From assembly GCF_003569045.1 (NCBI RefSeq), contig NZ_BFCB01000003.1, positions 2,790,001-2,854,000 of the forward strand: 64,000 nt of DNA. Reading direction: 5' to 3'. This stretch comes from Aggregatilinea lenta (GTDB taxonomy: Bacteria; Chloroflexota; Anaerolineae; Aggregatilineales; Aggregatilineaceae). Position numbers and translations under genes: made by a program. The notes under the pieces were generated by a model. The model made no database searches, was not told the DNA's origin, and saw only the letters and a list, made by a program, of their open reading frames with translations. Of the stretch, positions 18,339 through 27,114 are shown one piece after another. Within the stretch, counting starts at the first letter, position 1. Each line of letters opens with the position of its first letter.

Positions 18339-19742
18339 GTGTCTGAACGACGTCTCATTACCGGCCCGACTTTTGAAGAAATGCTGCACCCGAACCTGAT
18401 CGATCCGGAAATCCGGGCGAAGGCGCACGAGGCCAAAACTTCCGATCCGCTGGATTCCATCAACCTGTACAACATCTCCTGGCGCGACATGAACAACCAG
18501 ATCCAGTATGTGGTGCTGCCGCCTGAGCTGACCGGCGTCGATACCCCGATCGCCGTCTTGACCAGCGTGCACTTCCCCTCGGGCAGCCACAAGGTCGGCG
18601 CGACCTATTCCGTGCTGATCGAAAAGGAACTGTTCGGTGACGTCGATCCGTGGAAGCACACCCTGGTGTGGCCCTCGACGGGCAATTACGGCATCGGCGG
18701 CGCGTACGTCGCCGGGCGCATGGGCTGCAACAGCCTCGTGATCTTGCCGGAAGAGATGAGCCAGGAGCGCTTCGACAAGATCGAAGCCTACGGCGCGCAG
18801 GTGATCAAGACTCCCGGCTGCGAAAGCAACGTCAAGGAAATCTACGACAAGACCCACGAGCTGCGCGCGTCGGACCCCGACATCCGCATCATGAACCAGT
18901 TCGAGGAGATGGGCAACTACCGCTTCCACTACTACGTGACCGGCAACACCATCGTCGATCTGGCGAAGGAGCTGGCGGCGCAGGGCATCGGCAGCGGCAA
19001 GGTGTCGGCCTTCACGTCGGCGATGGGCAGCGCGGGCACGATCGCGGCGGGCGATCGCATCAAGCAGGAATGGCCGGATCACAAGATCGTCGGCCTGGAG
19101 CCGATCCAATGCCCGACGCTGGCGCTGAACGGCTACGGCGGCCACGACATCCAGGGCATCGGCGACAAGCACGTGACCTGGATTCACCACGTCCAGAACA
19201 CCGACGCGATGATGTGCATTGATGACGTCGAAACCAAGCTGGCGCTGCAAATCTTCGCGGACGAAGGCGGGCGTCAGGCGCTGGTCGAGGACTTCGGTAT
19301 CGACCCGGCCCTGGTGGACCTGTTCGCGCACCGCTTCGGCATCAGCAGCCTCTGCAACATCTTCGGCGCGATCAAGGCCGTCAAGCACTACGGCTTCGGC
19401 CCGAACGATCTGGTCGTCACGATCGCGACGGACGGCATGGACCGCTACCCGAGCGTGATGGACGCCATGCGCCAGACGTACGGCGTGGTGGACCGCACCG
19501 AGGCCATCGCGCGCGTGCGCAGCCTGTACCATGGCCTGCGGACCGACTGGATTTTCGACGGCTCGGCAGACAACCGCGAGCGCTGGCACAACCTGAAGTA
19601 CTACACCTGGGTCGAGCAGCAGGGCAAGACCGTCGACGAACTGGAAGCTCAGCGCTGCGACGAGTGGTGGGAAGCCGAGCAGGCGCGCGTCAGCGAGATC
19701 GACGCAAAACTGCGCGAGTATCGCCAGAGCCAGCAGGGGTAA
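18339..19742 (+). CDS. Fold-type-II PLP-dependent enzyme, unassigned reaction
   Basis: A 467-residue protein of the tryptophan-synthase-beta/cysteine-synthase fold. Lys85 in PSGSHKVGATYS is the predicted Schiff-base residue and STGNYGIGGAY binds the phosphate. TSAMGSAGTIAAGDRI is a second glycine-rich loop. It is longer than cysteine synthase or YgeX (about 400 residues) and has a charged helical tail (EWWEAEQARVSEIDAKLREY). Databases usually call such proteins 'PLP-dependent protein subunit beta'. Two genes from SsnA, it is a candidate for the C-N lyase step filled by YgeX elsewhere. The start at GTG 18339 follows ACAGGAG. Confidence 0.75.
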   Translation: MSERRLITGPTFEEMLHPNLIDPEIRAKAHEAKTSDPLDSINLYNISWRDMNNQIQYVVLPPELTGVDTPIAVLTSVHFPSGSHKVGATYSVLIEKELFGDVDPWKHTLVWPSTGNYGIGGAYVAGRMGCNSLVILPEEMSQERFDKIEAYGAQVIKTPGCESNVKEIYDKTHELRASDPDIRIMNQFEEMGNYRFHYYVTGNTIVDLAKELAAQGIGSGKVSAFTSAMGSAGTIAAGDRIKQEWPDHKIVGLEPIQCPTLALNGYGGHDIQGIGDKHVTWIHHVQNTDAMMCIDDVETKLALQIFADEGGRQALVEDFGIDPALVDLFAHRFGISSLCNIFGAIKAVKHYGFGPNDLVVTIATDGMDRYPSVMDAMRQTYGVVDRTEAIARVRSLYHGLRTDWIFDGSADNRERWHNLKYYTWVEQQGKTVDELEAQRCDEWWEAEQARVSEIDAKLREYRQSQQG

Positions 19743-19766
19743 AGCAAAGGGTAGGGGACGACCGGC

Positions 19767-20453
19767 ATGTACCCAGAAGACCGGGTACTGGTGGGGGTGA
19801 TCAAGCGGAAGCGTGACCTGGACCTGCTCCAGCAGCAGCACTGGTATCGCGTCCCGCAGGGTCGCGCGCCCAAAGGCATTTATGCCGAGTACGTCGCCTT
19901 CTTTCTCAGTCGCGCGTTCAAGGACCTGAACGGCGGCATTCACTATTACGCACGACGCACGGGGGTGGAGTTGGCTCGCCGCCGGGACTTGCTGCCCGAC
20001 GAGGCCAGCCATCCCCGTGCCGACGCCGTCTACTATAAGCTGCAACTGGCCGAGATTCGCCGCAAAGATCCGCCGGTGCTCAACGAAAAGAGCCGGGCGA
20101 TCAGTTTTGTCTATACCACGTGGGATCGCTTCTCGGCGGCGCGGGTGATCGACGATCTGTACAGCGAGGCCGATTTCTACGTGGACCGGGTCTATCATGC
20201 CCTGGAGCGCCGGGGGGTCCGGTCCGAGCAGGTCTGGGAGGCCTCGCGCAGCAGTGACGACGGCGGCGCGCAGATCCACGTGAAATGCGCGCGCGGCACG
20301 ATTATCGCCACGACCGGCTCACCCGAAGAGCACCGCATCCCACTGCCGGTATCCTCCGGCGAGAAGGGCATCCGCGCCAGCGTAGACACGATCCTGGCGG
20401 CCATTCGCGCGCACGGCGGCCCGCTGATGGCCAACCTGCCAATAGAGGGGTAG
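19767..20453 (+). CDS. Conserved-looking protein of unknown function in the purine run
   Basis: A 228-residue soluble, basic protein that I do not recognise. It is rich in aromatic and Arg residues in the first half (QQHWYRVPQGRAP, AEYVAFFLSRAF, IHYYARRTG) and has a second part from about 120 (FVYTTWDRFSAARVIDDLYS). No signal peptide, membrane helix or metal cluster is visible. The start at ATG 19767 follows GGGGACGACCGGC. Two bases separate its stop from the ssnA start, so the two are co-translated. The HWYRVP segment hints at a PUA/EVE-like fold, but this is speculation. Confidence 0.55.
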   Translation: MYPEDRVLVGVIKRKRDLDLLQQQHWYRVPQGRAPKGIYAEYVAFFLSRAFKDLNGGIHYYARRTGVELARRRDLLPDEASHPRADAVYYKLQLAEIRRKDPPVLNEKSRAISFVYTTWDRFSAARVIDDLYSEADFYVDRVYHALERRGVRSEQVWEASRSSDDGGAQIHVKCARGTIIATTGSPEEHRIPLPVSSGEKGIRASVDTILAAIRAHGGPLMANLPIEG

Positions 20454-20455
20454 CT

Positions 20456-21817
20456 ATGGCTTTGCTCGTCACCCACACACGGCTAATCACCTGGGACGAT
20501 CCCAATTCAGTCATCGAAGACGGCGCACTGCTGATCGACGGCAGCACGATCCGCGCGGTTGGCGCATCATCCGAGCTTGAGGCGCAGTACCCGGACGCGG
20601 AGCGGCTCGACGCGCGCGGCCAGCTTGCCATGCCGGGCAATATTTGCGCGCACACGCATTTTTACGGCGCGTATGCGCGCGGACTGGCGATCCCCGGCCC
20701 TGCACCGAAGGATTTCCCCGAAATTTTGCAGCGGCTGTGGTGGCCCCTGGACAAGGCGCTTGACGAGCAGTCGGTGCGCTTCAGCGCGCTGGTATGTCTG
20801 GTGGACGCGATCAAACACGGCACGACGACCCTGATCGATCACCACGCCAGCCCGAATTTCATCGACGGCAGCCTGGACGTGATCGCGGATGCGGTGGACG
20901 AGGCCGGGTTGCGCGGCGTGCTGTGTTACGAGGTCACCGACCGCGACGGCGAGGCGAAGGCCCAGGCGGGCATCGCGGAAAACGCGCGCTTCCTGAGCGC
21001 GTCAAAGGATCGCCCGCTGATCGGCGCGACGTTCGGCCTGCACGCCGGGCTGACGCTGTCGGACACGACGCTGGAAGCGTGCGCGACGGCTGCCGACGGT
21101 CTCGACACGGGCTTCCACATTCATGTGGCGGAGCACGAGGCGGATGAAGAAGACAGCCTGAGCAAATGGGGCCAGCGCGTCGTGCCGCGTCTGGAACGGC
21201 TCGGCATTCTGGGACCGAAGACGATCGTCGCACACGCGGTGCATGTGGACGAGGCCGAGCGCGCGATCCTCAAGGACAGCGGCGCGTGGGTGTCGCACCA
21301 GCCGCGCTCGAACATGAACAACGCGGTGGGCGCGTCCGCCTTCGACGCCATGCTGGTCGAAGGGATCAAGGTCGTGCTGGGCAACGACGGCTTCAGCAAC
21401 AACATGTGGGCGGACTGGAAAGCGGCCTACCTGCTGCACAAGGTCGCCAACCGCGACCCGCGCCGTGCGCCCGGCGACGCCATCGCGCACGTGGCAACGT
21501 GGAACAACGCCCGGCTTGCCGAACAGTTCTTCCCCGGCGAGACGCTGGGCAAGCTGGTCCCTGGTGCGGCTGCGGACGTGATCCTGGTGGATTACCGCCC
21601 GTTCACGCCGCTGCATGCCGGAAACGTGCCCTGGCACATCCTGTTCGGCTTCGAATCGTCGATGGTGACGACGACCATTGTGGCCGGGCGTGTGCTGATG
21701 CGCGATCGGCAGTTGTTGACGCTGGACGAAGGCGCGATTGCGGCTGCCGCGCTGGATTATGCACCGCACGTCTGGGAACGTTATAACTATTTTGTGTCTC
21801 AAGCGCTTGATTCGTAG
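20456..21817 (+). CDS. ssnA: SsnA-like aminohydrolase
   Basis: A 453-residue amidohydrolase. CAHTHFYGAYARG carries the HxH metal pair; LWWPLDKALDE, IDHHASP, HIHVAEHE and PRSNMNNAVGASAF match E. coli SsnA, and LGNDGFSNNMW holds the metal-binding Asp. SsnA is a constant member of xanthine/urate-degradation loci, where it is thought to deaminate or hydrolyse a purine-derived intermediate. The ATG at 20456 fits the family; the upstream frame extension only overlaps the preceding gene. A second amidohydrolase (9529) in the same run suggests division of substrates. Confidence 0.85.
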   Translation: MALLVTHTRLITWDDPNSVIEDGALLIDGSTIRAVGASSELEAQYPDAERLDARGQLAMPGNICAHTHFYGAYARGLAIPGPAPKDFPEILQRLWWPLDKALDEQSVRFSALVCLVDAIKHGTTTLIDHHASPNFIDGSLDVIADAVDEAGLRGVLCYEVTDRDGEAKAQAGIAENARFLSASKDRPLIGATFGLHAGLTLSDTTLEACATAADGLDTGFHIHVAEHEADEEDSLSKWGQRVVPRLERLGILGPKTIVAHAVHVDEAERAILKDSGAWVSHQPRSNMNNAVGASAFDAMLVEGIKVVLGNDGFSNNMWADWKAAYLLHKVANRDPRRAPGDAIAHVATWNNARLAEQFFPGETLGKLVPGAAADVILVDYRPFTPLHAGNVPWHILFGFESSMVTTTIVAGRVLMRDRQLLTLDEGAIAAAALDYAPHVWERYNYFVSQALDS

Positions 21818-21835
21818 GAAACGGGAGAAAACTCC

Positions 21836-22510
21836 GTGGTCAGTGATGCCTCAACGATGATGACCGTGGCCGTGTTGGGCGGCACAGGTAAAGAAGGTTC
21901 CGGGCTGGCGCTGCGCTGGGCGCAAGCGGGCTATCGCGTGATCATCGGCTCACGCGATCCAGCCAAAGCGGAAGCCTCAGCGGCAGAAATGAACGCGACG
22001 CTCGGCATGCCGGTTGTACAGGGCAAGGGTAATGCGGATGCGGCAGCGGCGGCGGACGTCGTCGTGCTGACGGTGCCGTATGGCGCGCACCAGGGGACGC
22101 TCGATACGGTCAAAGACGCGGTGCAGGGCAAAATCGTGGTGGACGTGACGGTCCCGCTCCTACCGCCGAACGTGCGCACCGTGTACGTGCCGGAAGAAAA
22201 AGCTGCCGCGCTGGCGACCCAGGCGTTTCTAGGCGAGGGCGTGCAGGTGGTCGCCGCGTTCGAGAACATTTCCGCGTCGCACCTGAAGAAGCTCGATCAC
22301 GCGGTAGACAGCGACGTCCTGGTGTGCAGTGACTCTGCCGAGGCCAAAGAACAGGTCTTCCATCTGGTCGAGGCGGCGAGCATGCGCCCGGTCGACGCGG
22401 GGCCGCTGGCGAACGCGGTCGCGGTCGAGGCCATGACGGCGGTGCTGCTGTACATCAACAAGCGTTACAAGGTGCCAGGGGCAGGGATTCGGATCACGGG
22501 GCTGGATTAA
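21836..22510 (+). CDS. npdG: NADPH-dependent F420 reductase (F420H2:NADP+ oxidoreductase)
   Basis: A 224-residue Rossmann protein. LGGTGKEGSGLALRWAQAG and the IIGSRDPAKAE loop are diagnostic of NpdG/Fno, which passes hydride between NADP(H) and F420. VVLTVPYGAH and VDVTVPL follow, and AFENISASHL is in the expected place. It starts at GTG 21836 after GGGAGAA. It opens the F420 gene block, right after ssnA. It is direct evidence that the cell uses F420 and links it to the nicotinamide pool. Confidence 0.9.
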   Translation: MVSDASTMMTVAVLGGTGKEGSGLALRWAQAGYRVIIGSRDPAKAEASAAEMNATLGMPVVQGKGNADAAAAADVVVLTVPYGAHQGTLDTVKDAVQGKIVVDVTVPLLPPNVRTVYVPEEKAAALATQAFLGEGVQVVAAFENISASHLKKLDHAVDSDVLVCSDSAEAKEQVFHLVEAASMRPVDAGPLANAVAVEAMTAVLLYINKRYKVPGAGIRITGLD

Positions 22511-22511
22511 C

Positions 22512-23312
22512 GTGAGCGCAATATCACCGCTGGTGCAGGTGTCGCTGACCGGGCTGCCGGGCCTGCCGTTGATCCAGCCGGGCGACGATCTCGGGCAGTT
22601 AATCGTCGAGGCGCTGGGGCGCGCGGACCTCGCGCTGCAACCCGGCGATGTGCTGGTGATCACGTCCAAGCTGGTGTCGAAGGCGGAGAACCGTTTCTGC
22701 GATCTGGCGACGGTGATCCCTTCGTCGCGCGCCGAGGAGATCGCGGCCACCGTGCGCAAGGATCCCCGGCTGGTGGAGCTGATTTTGCGCGAATCGAGCG
22801 AAGTCTCGCGCATGCGCGCCGACGTGCTGATCGTGCGGCACCGGCTGGGCTTCACGCTGGCGAACGCCGGGATCGACCATTCAAACGTGAACGGCGATGG
22901 CGAGGACTGGGTGCTGCTGCTGCCGGAAGATCCCGACCGCTCGGCGCGCGAGATCCGGGCGCGGATCGGCGCGTTGGCTGGCGTTGAGCCGGGCATCGTG
23001 ATCAGCGATTCGCATGGGCGACCGTTCCGCCAGGGCACGGTCGGCGCAGCGATTGGCGTGGCGGGTATTCCCGCGCTGCACGACATGCGCGGGCAAACCG
23101 ACCTTTTTGGCCGGGTTTTGCGTATTACTGTAACGGGCGTGGGCGACGAGATTGCGGCGGCGGCGGGACTGGTGAGCGGGCAGGGGGCCGAAGGGCTGCC
23201 GGTGGTGTTGGTGCGCGGGCTGCGGCTGCCACGCATGGACGGGCATGCGTCCGATTTGGTGCGCCCGCCCGAACTGGACCTGTACCGTTCGCCAATGAGC
23301 GGGATGGACTGA
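22512..23312 (+). CDS. cofE: Coenzyme F420-0:L-glutamate ligase
   Basis: A 266-residue enzyme adding glutamates to F420-0 with GTP. LVITSKLVSKAENR, SEVSRMRADVLIVRHRLGFTL (in part), NAGIDHSNV, LLPEDPDRSAREIR and ISDSHGRPFRQGTVGAAIG are CofE/FbiB-N motifs that bind metal and GTP. It starts at GTG 22512, one base after the npdG stop. The next gene abuts its stop. In mycobacterial FbiB this domain is fused to a nitroreductase domain; here the two are separate genes in the same order. Confidence 0.92.
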   Translation: MSAISPLVQVSLTGLPGLPLIQPGDDLGQLIVEALGRADLALQPGDVLVITSKLVSKAENRFCDLATVIPSSRAEEIAATVRKDPRLVELILRESSEVSRMRADVLIVRHRLGFTLANAGIDHSNVNGDGEDWVLLLPEDPDRSAREIRARIGALAGVEPGIVISDSHGRPFRQGTVGAAIGVAGIPALHDMRGQTDLFGRVLRITVTGVGDEIAAAAGLVSGQGAEGLPVVLVRGLRLPRMDGHASDLVRPPELDLYRSPMSGMD

Positions 23313-23918
23313 GTGAGTCTTTCGGGCTTGATCGAGGTCATGCGCGGGCGGCGGTCCGTGCGGCGCTACCAGGATCGCCCGGTGCCGGAGGCGGTACTGG
23401 GGGCTCTGCTGGATGCCGCACGTTGGGCGCCCTCGGCGCATAACCGCCAGCCGTGGCGGTTCGCCGTGCTGACCGATCTCGTCCAGCGTGACCGGCTCGC
23501 CCGCGCGATGGGCGAGCGCTTCCGCGCAGATCTCACAGCGGATAGGCTCGACCCGGACGCGGTCGAGCGGCAGGTGAGCCGGTCATACCAGCGTATTTCA
23601 GGCGCTCCGGCGGCGATCGTCGTCTGCATGAGCATGGCCGATATGGACGTGTATCCTGACGCGCGCCGCGCCGGTGCCGAGCGGATCATGGCGACGCAAA
23701 GCGTTGCGCTGGCGGTGCAGAATCTGCTGCTGGCTGCGCACCAGGCCGGGTTGGGCGCGTGTTGGATCTGCGCGCCGCTGTTTTGCCCGGACGTGGTGCG
23801 CGACACGCTGGCGCTGCCCGCCGACTGGGAGGCGCAGGCGCTGATCACGCTCGGTTATCCGGCTCAGGAGAAACACTCGGAGCGCGCACCGCTGGAGGCG
23901 AAGGTGCTATGGTTTTGA
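23313..23918 (+). CDS. FMN nitroreductase-family protein, probable dehydro-F420-0 reductase (FbiB C-domain-like)
   Basis: A 201-residue nitroreductase fold. MRGRRSVRRYQDRPVP, LDAARWAPSAHNRQPWRF, AVQNLLLAAHQAGLGACWI and LGYPAQ are FMN-binding motifs. GTG 23313 directly follows the cofE TGA, and the stop overlaps cofD by 10 bases. The C-terminal half of mycobacterial FbiB is such a domain and reduces dehydro-F420-0 made from phosphoenolpyruvate. Order and coupling support the same role. Other nitroreductase substrates cannot be excluded from sequence. Confidence 0.82.
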   Translation: MSLSGLIEVMRGRRSVRRYQDRPVPEAVLGALLDAARWAPSAHNRQPWRFAVLTDLVQRDRLARAMGERFRADLTADRLDPDAVERQVSRSYQRISGAPAAIVVCMSMADMDVYPDARRAGAERIMATQSVALAVQNLLLAAHQAGLGACWICAPLFCPDVVRDTLALPADWEAQALITLGYPAQEKHSERAPLEAKVLWF

Positions 23919-24859
23919 ACGATCAGGCGCATGTGGTGGCGCTGGCGGGCGGCGTCGGCGGGGCCAAGCTGGCCTACGGGCTGTCGAAGGTCGTGCCGCC
24001 GGATCGCTTCACCGTGATCGGCAACGTTGCGGACGATCTCGACATCTTCGGGCTGCACGTTTCGCCCGATCTCGATACCGTGATGTACACCCTGGCCGGA
24101 CTCAACAATCCCGTGATGGGGTGGGGGCTGGACGGCGACACGCGGCAGATGATCGAGATGATGGGGCGCTACGGCGAGGATGTCTGGTTTGGCCTGGGCG
24201 ACCGCGACGTGGCGACGCACCTGCTGCGCACCCAGTGGCTGCGCGAAGGCCAACGGCTGACCGAAGTCACCGCGCGGTTGTGCACGGCGCTCGGCGTGGC
24301 GTGCCGCCTCCTGCCCGTGACGGACGATCCGCTGGCGACGATGGTCGACACGGTGGAAAAGGGTACACTGGCGTTTCAGGAATACTTCGTGCGCGAGCGC
24401 TGGCAGCCGACCGTGCGCCGCGTCTGGTTCCGGCACGACGTGCAATTTGGCATCACGCCGGAGGCCAAAGACGCGCTGCACCGGGCGGACCTGATCGTGT
24501 TCTGCCCGTCGAACCCGGTGCTGTCAATCGCGCCGCTGCTGGAAGTGCCCGGCGTGCACGAGGCGCTGCGTGCGCGGCGCGGGCCGTGCGTGGCGGTCAG
24601 CCCGTTTGTGGGCGGCAAGGCGGTCAAGGGGCCTGCTGAAAAACTTATGAAAGAGATGGGGCTGGATATTTCGCCCCAGGGACTGGTGCGGTACTATGAA
24701 GGGCTGTTGGATGGGCTGGTAATCGACGTGCGCGACCGGGAGGCCGGGCCAATGCCCGACCTGCCGCTGTTCGAAACGCAGACGTTGATGGTAACGGACG
24801 ACGATAAAATACGCCTGGCGGGTGATGTAATTACGTGGGTAGGGAGCACTCTGACATGA
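23909..24859 (+). CDS. cofD: 2-phospho-L-lactate (or enolpyruvyl) transferase, F420 synthesis
   Basis: A 316-residue CofD/FbiA protein joining the diphosphate-activated phospholactyl or phosphoenolpyruvyl unit to FO. VALAGGVGGAKLAYGL and VIGNVADDLDIFGLHVSPDLDT are the GDP/FO-binding motifs; FCPSNPVLSI and VSPFVGGKAVKGPA complete the pattern. ATG 23909 lies within the end of the nitroreductase gene and is preceded by GGAGGCGAAGG. It overlaps cofC by ATGA. YvcK (47827) is a distant relative of the same fold. Confidence 0.93.
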   Translation: MVLNDQAHVVALAGGVGGAKLAYGLSKVVPPDRFTVIGNVADDLDIFGLHVSPDLDTVMYTLAGLNNPVMGWGLDGDTRQMIEMMGRYGEDVWFGLGDRDVATHLLRTQWLREGQRLTEVTARLCTALGVACRLLPVTDDPLATMVDTVEKGTLAFQEYFVRERWQPTVRRVWFRHDVQFGITPEAKDALHRADLIVFCPSNPVLSIAPLLEVPGVHEALRARRGPCVAVSPFVGGKAVKGPAEKLMKEMGLDISPQGLVRYYEGLLDGLVIDVRDREAGPMPDLPLFETQTLMVTDDDKIRLAGDVITWVGSTLT

Positions 24860-25530
24860 CGATCTGGGCAATTGTGCCTGTCAAGCCGTTCAACCGCGCT
24901 AAAAGCCGCCTCGCAGGCGAGCTTGCGCCTGAAAATCGTGAGTTATTGGCCGAAAGCCTGCTGCGCCGGACGCTCCGGCTGCTGCAACCGCTGTCTGTGG
25001 TGCAGGGTATTCTCGTGATCAGCCGCGACACTAAGGCGCTGGCGATTGCACGCGATCTCGGCGCGCAGACCTTGCAGGAAAGCGGCACGCCGGAATTGAA
25101 CAGCGCGCTCTACCGTGCGACGCGCGCGCTGCGCGCGTGGAATGCGGAGGGGGTGCTGGTCGTGCCTGCCGATCTGCCGCTGCTGACAGCGGAAGACATC
25201 GAGCAAATGGTCAAGCTAGGGCGGTATGCGGGCACGGTCGTGGTCGCGCCGGACCGCCACGATCACGGTACGAACCTGCTGCTCGTCCGACCGCCGGGCA
25301 TCATCCCGTATTCGTTCGGGACGGACAGCTTCGCCGTGCACCAGCGTCAGGCTGCCGAAGCGGGAGCGACGATTCACGTCTATCGCTCGGAGCGCGCCGG
25401 GCTGGACCTCGACACGCCCGACGATCTGCATCATTATTACCGACTGGCCGGAGACCTGGGTGAACCGCTGGTGGACCCGGCGCAACCGCACGATTGGGCG
25501 CTGGAGCACGAGCCGCATCCGGGTAAGTGA
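24856..25530 (+). CDS. cofC: 2-phospho-L-lactate/PEP guanylyltransferase
   Basis: A 224-residue nucleotidyltransferase. IVPVKPFNRAKSRLAGEL is the CofC N-terminus, LVVPADLPLLTAEDI carries the metal-binding Asp pair, VVVAPDRHDHGTNLLLV binds the nucleotide, and GLDLDTPDDL closes the fold. It supplies the activated precursor to CofD. ATG 24856 overlaps the cofD stop (ATGA), so it is translated from the same mRNA. Whether 2-phospholactate, PEP or 3-phosphoglycerate is used cannot be read, but the dehydro-F420-0 reductase homologue favours PEP. Confidence 0.9.
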   Translation: MTIWAIVPVKPFNRAKSRLAGELAPENRELLAESLLRRTLRLLQPLSVVQGILVISRDTKALAIARDLGAQTLQESGTPELNSALYRATRALRAWNAEGVLVVPADLPLLTAEDIEQMVKLGRYAGTVVVAPDRHDHGTNLLLVRPPGIIPYSFGTDSFAVHQRQAAEAGATIHVYRSERAGLDLDTPDDLHHYYRLAGDLGEPLVDPAQPHDWALEHEPHPGK

Positions 25531-25572
25531 CGTCTGTTTTTTTGAAGCCTTGCATAGATGGAAGGACCCATT

Positions 25573-26580
25573 ATGGCCGAACGAGTAGCCCTTTATCTCC
25601 AGGATGCGCACCCGCTGCGCGACGCGATTGAGTACGTGCAGTACGCCGAAGGGCGCGGATTTGAGGCGGTCTGGCAGGCGGAGAGCCGCCTGGTGCGCGA
25701 CGCGATCGTGCCGATGGCCGCGTATGGCGCGACGACCAAGCGCATCAAGATTGGGTCCGGCGTGGTCAATAACTGGACGCGCAACGCGGCCCTGACGGCG
25801 GCCACGTTCCTGACGCTGGACGACCTTGCGCCCGACCGCATGATCCTCGGCATCGGCGCGTGGTGGGACCCGCTGGCGGCCAACGTGGGCATCAAGCGCG
25901 AAAAGCCGCTGCTGGCGATGCGCGAGCACATCACCGTGGTGCGCGATCTGCTGGCGATGAAGAACGTCACCTTTAACGGCGAGTTCGTGAAGGTGAACGG
26001 CATCGAGCTGGACATCGTGCATGGACGCCGCGAGCCGCGCAACGTGCCGATCTACATCGGGGCGACGGGCATGAAGATGATGGCGCTGGCCGGTGAGATC
26101 GCGGACGGCGTGCTGCTCAACTACCTGGTGTCGCCCGCGTACAACGCGACGGCGCTGGAGAATCTGGAAAAGGGCGCAAAGCTGTCGGGCCGGACGGTGG
26201 ACGAAATCGATCGCCCGCAGCTCGTGGTGTGTTCGGTGGACAGCGACCGGAAGAAGGCGCTGGACGGCGCGCGCAAGCTGGTCACCCAATACCTGGGCCA
26301 GCAGCCGCATATCATGAAGGCCAGCGGCGTCAGCAGCGACGTGCTGGACGAGATCCATCAGGTGCTGACGTGGCCCGCCACCGAAGAGCAGATCGAGCGC
26401 GCGATGGAGTTAGTGCCCGACGACGTGGTGCAGCTTATCACCGCCTCGGGCACGCCCGACGAAGTGCGCGCCAAAGTCCGCGAGTACATCTCGGCGGGCT
26501 GCACGTGCCCGGTGCTGTACCCGCTGGGGCCGGACGTGCGCATGATGATCGATACCTTCGCGCAGGACGATATCGTTTAG
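25573..26580 (+). CDS. LLM-class F420-dependent oxidoreductase
   Basis: A 335-residue luciferase-like TIM-barrel protein. [45 protein letters not shown] and [20 protein letters not shown] are typical of the F420-using (methylene-tetrahydromethanopterin-reductase-like) branch. GAAGGA precedes the ATG at 25573. It follows cofC in the same block and is the only F420-using candidate besides NpdG in the window. The substrate is unknown; an intermediate of purine breakdown is a testable guess from context. Some LLM proteins use FMN, so the cofactor call is probable only. Confidence 0.8.
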   Translation: MAERVALYLQDAHPLRDAIEYVQYAEGRGFEAVWQAESRLVRDAIVPMAAYGATTKRIKIGSGVVNNWTRNAALTAATFLTLDDLAPDRMILGIGAWWDPLAANVGIKREKPLLAMREHITVVRDLLAMKNVTFNGEFVKVNGIELDIVHGRREPRNVPIYIGATGMKMMALAGEIADGVLLNYLVSPAYNATALENLEKGAKLSGRTVDEIDRPQLVVCSVDSDRKKALDGARKLVTQYLGQQPHIMKASGVSSDVLDEIHQVLTWPATEEQIERAMELVPDDVVQLITASGTPDEVRAKVREYISAGCTCPVLYPLGPDVRMMIDTFAQDDIV

Positions 26581-26585
26581 CGCTG

Positions 26586-27086
26586 ATGGCTGAGACTCAC
26601 GAGCACGAGCACGAGCCGTACCACGACCAGCAGGCGAGCGCCCGATGGTGCTTCGTGTGCGGGGTGGTGAACCCGGTCGGGCTGAAAATCAAGTTCTTCA
26701 ACGACGGGTACCAACAGGTCGTGGCGCGGGTGACCTTCGGCGACGAGTACCAGAGTTATCCCGGCGTGGTGCATGGCGGGCTGATCGCGACGGTGCTCGA
26801 CGAGACGATTGGGCGGGCGCTGCTGGCCGACGACAGGCCGGATCTGCGCTTCATGTTCACGGCGACGCTGAACCTGCGCTACCATAAGTCCGTCCCGCTG
26901 AACCAGGAAGTCACCGTGCGCGGGCGCATCGACAAGGATCGTGGCCGCGTCGTGCAGGCGAGCGGCGAAATGCTGCTGCCGGATGGCACGGTCGCCGTCG
27001 AGGCGGCATGCACGTTGGTCAACATCCCGCCGGAGCAGGTGGACGAAATGAAGGAACAGGACATCGGCTGGCAAGTTTACCCTTGA
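26586..27086 (+). CDS. PaaI-type hot-dog thioesterase
   Basis: A 166-residue hot-dog protein. PGVVHGGLIATVLDETIGRAL contains the HGG-x(n)-D/E active-site pattern, and YHKSVPLNQEVTVRG and EAACTLVNI complete the fold. It has an unusual His/Glu N-terminus (HEHEHEPYH) and a WCFVCGVVNPVGL segment, seen in many such thioesterases, where Cys may be structural. ATG 26586 is five bases after the LLM stop. An acyl-CoA substrate is likely; which one is not shown. Confidence 0.8.
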   Translation: MAETHEHEHEPYHDQQASARWCFVCGVVNPVGLKIKFFNDGYQQVVARVTFGDEYQSYPGVVHGGLIATVLDETIGRALLADDRPDLRFMFTATLNLRYHKSVPLNQEVTVRGRIDKDRGRVVQASGEMLLPDGTVAVEAACTLVNIPPEQVDEMKEQDIGWQVYP

Positions 27087-27114
27087 TCGTCACAAGCGCC
27101 GCAGGTCACGCAGG

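Noticed and set aside
18264-20279. 671-codon open frame on the minus strand
   Set aside because: It lies antisense to the PLP enzyme and the gene after it. It is a GC-rich third-position shadow with Val/Ala/Arg/His-rich, motif-free translation.
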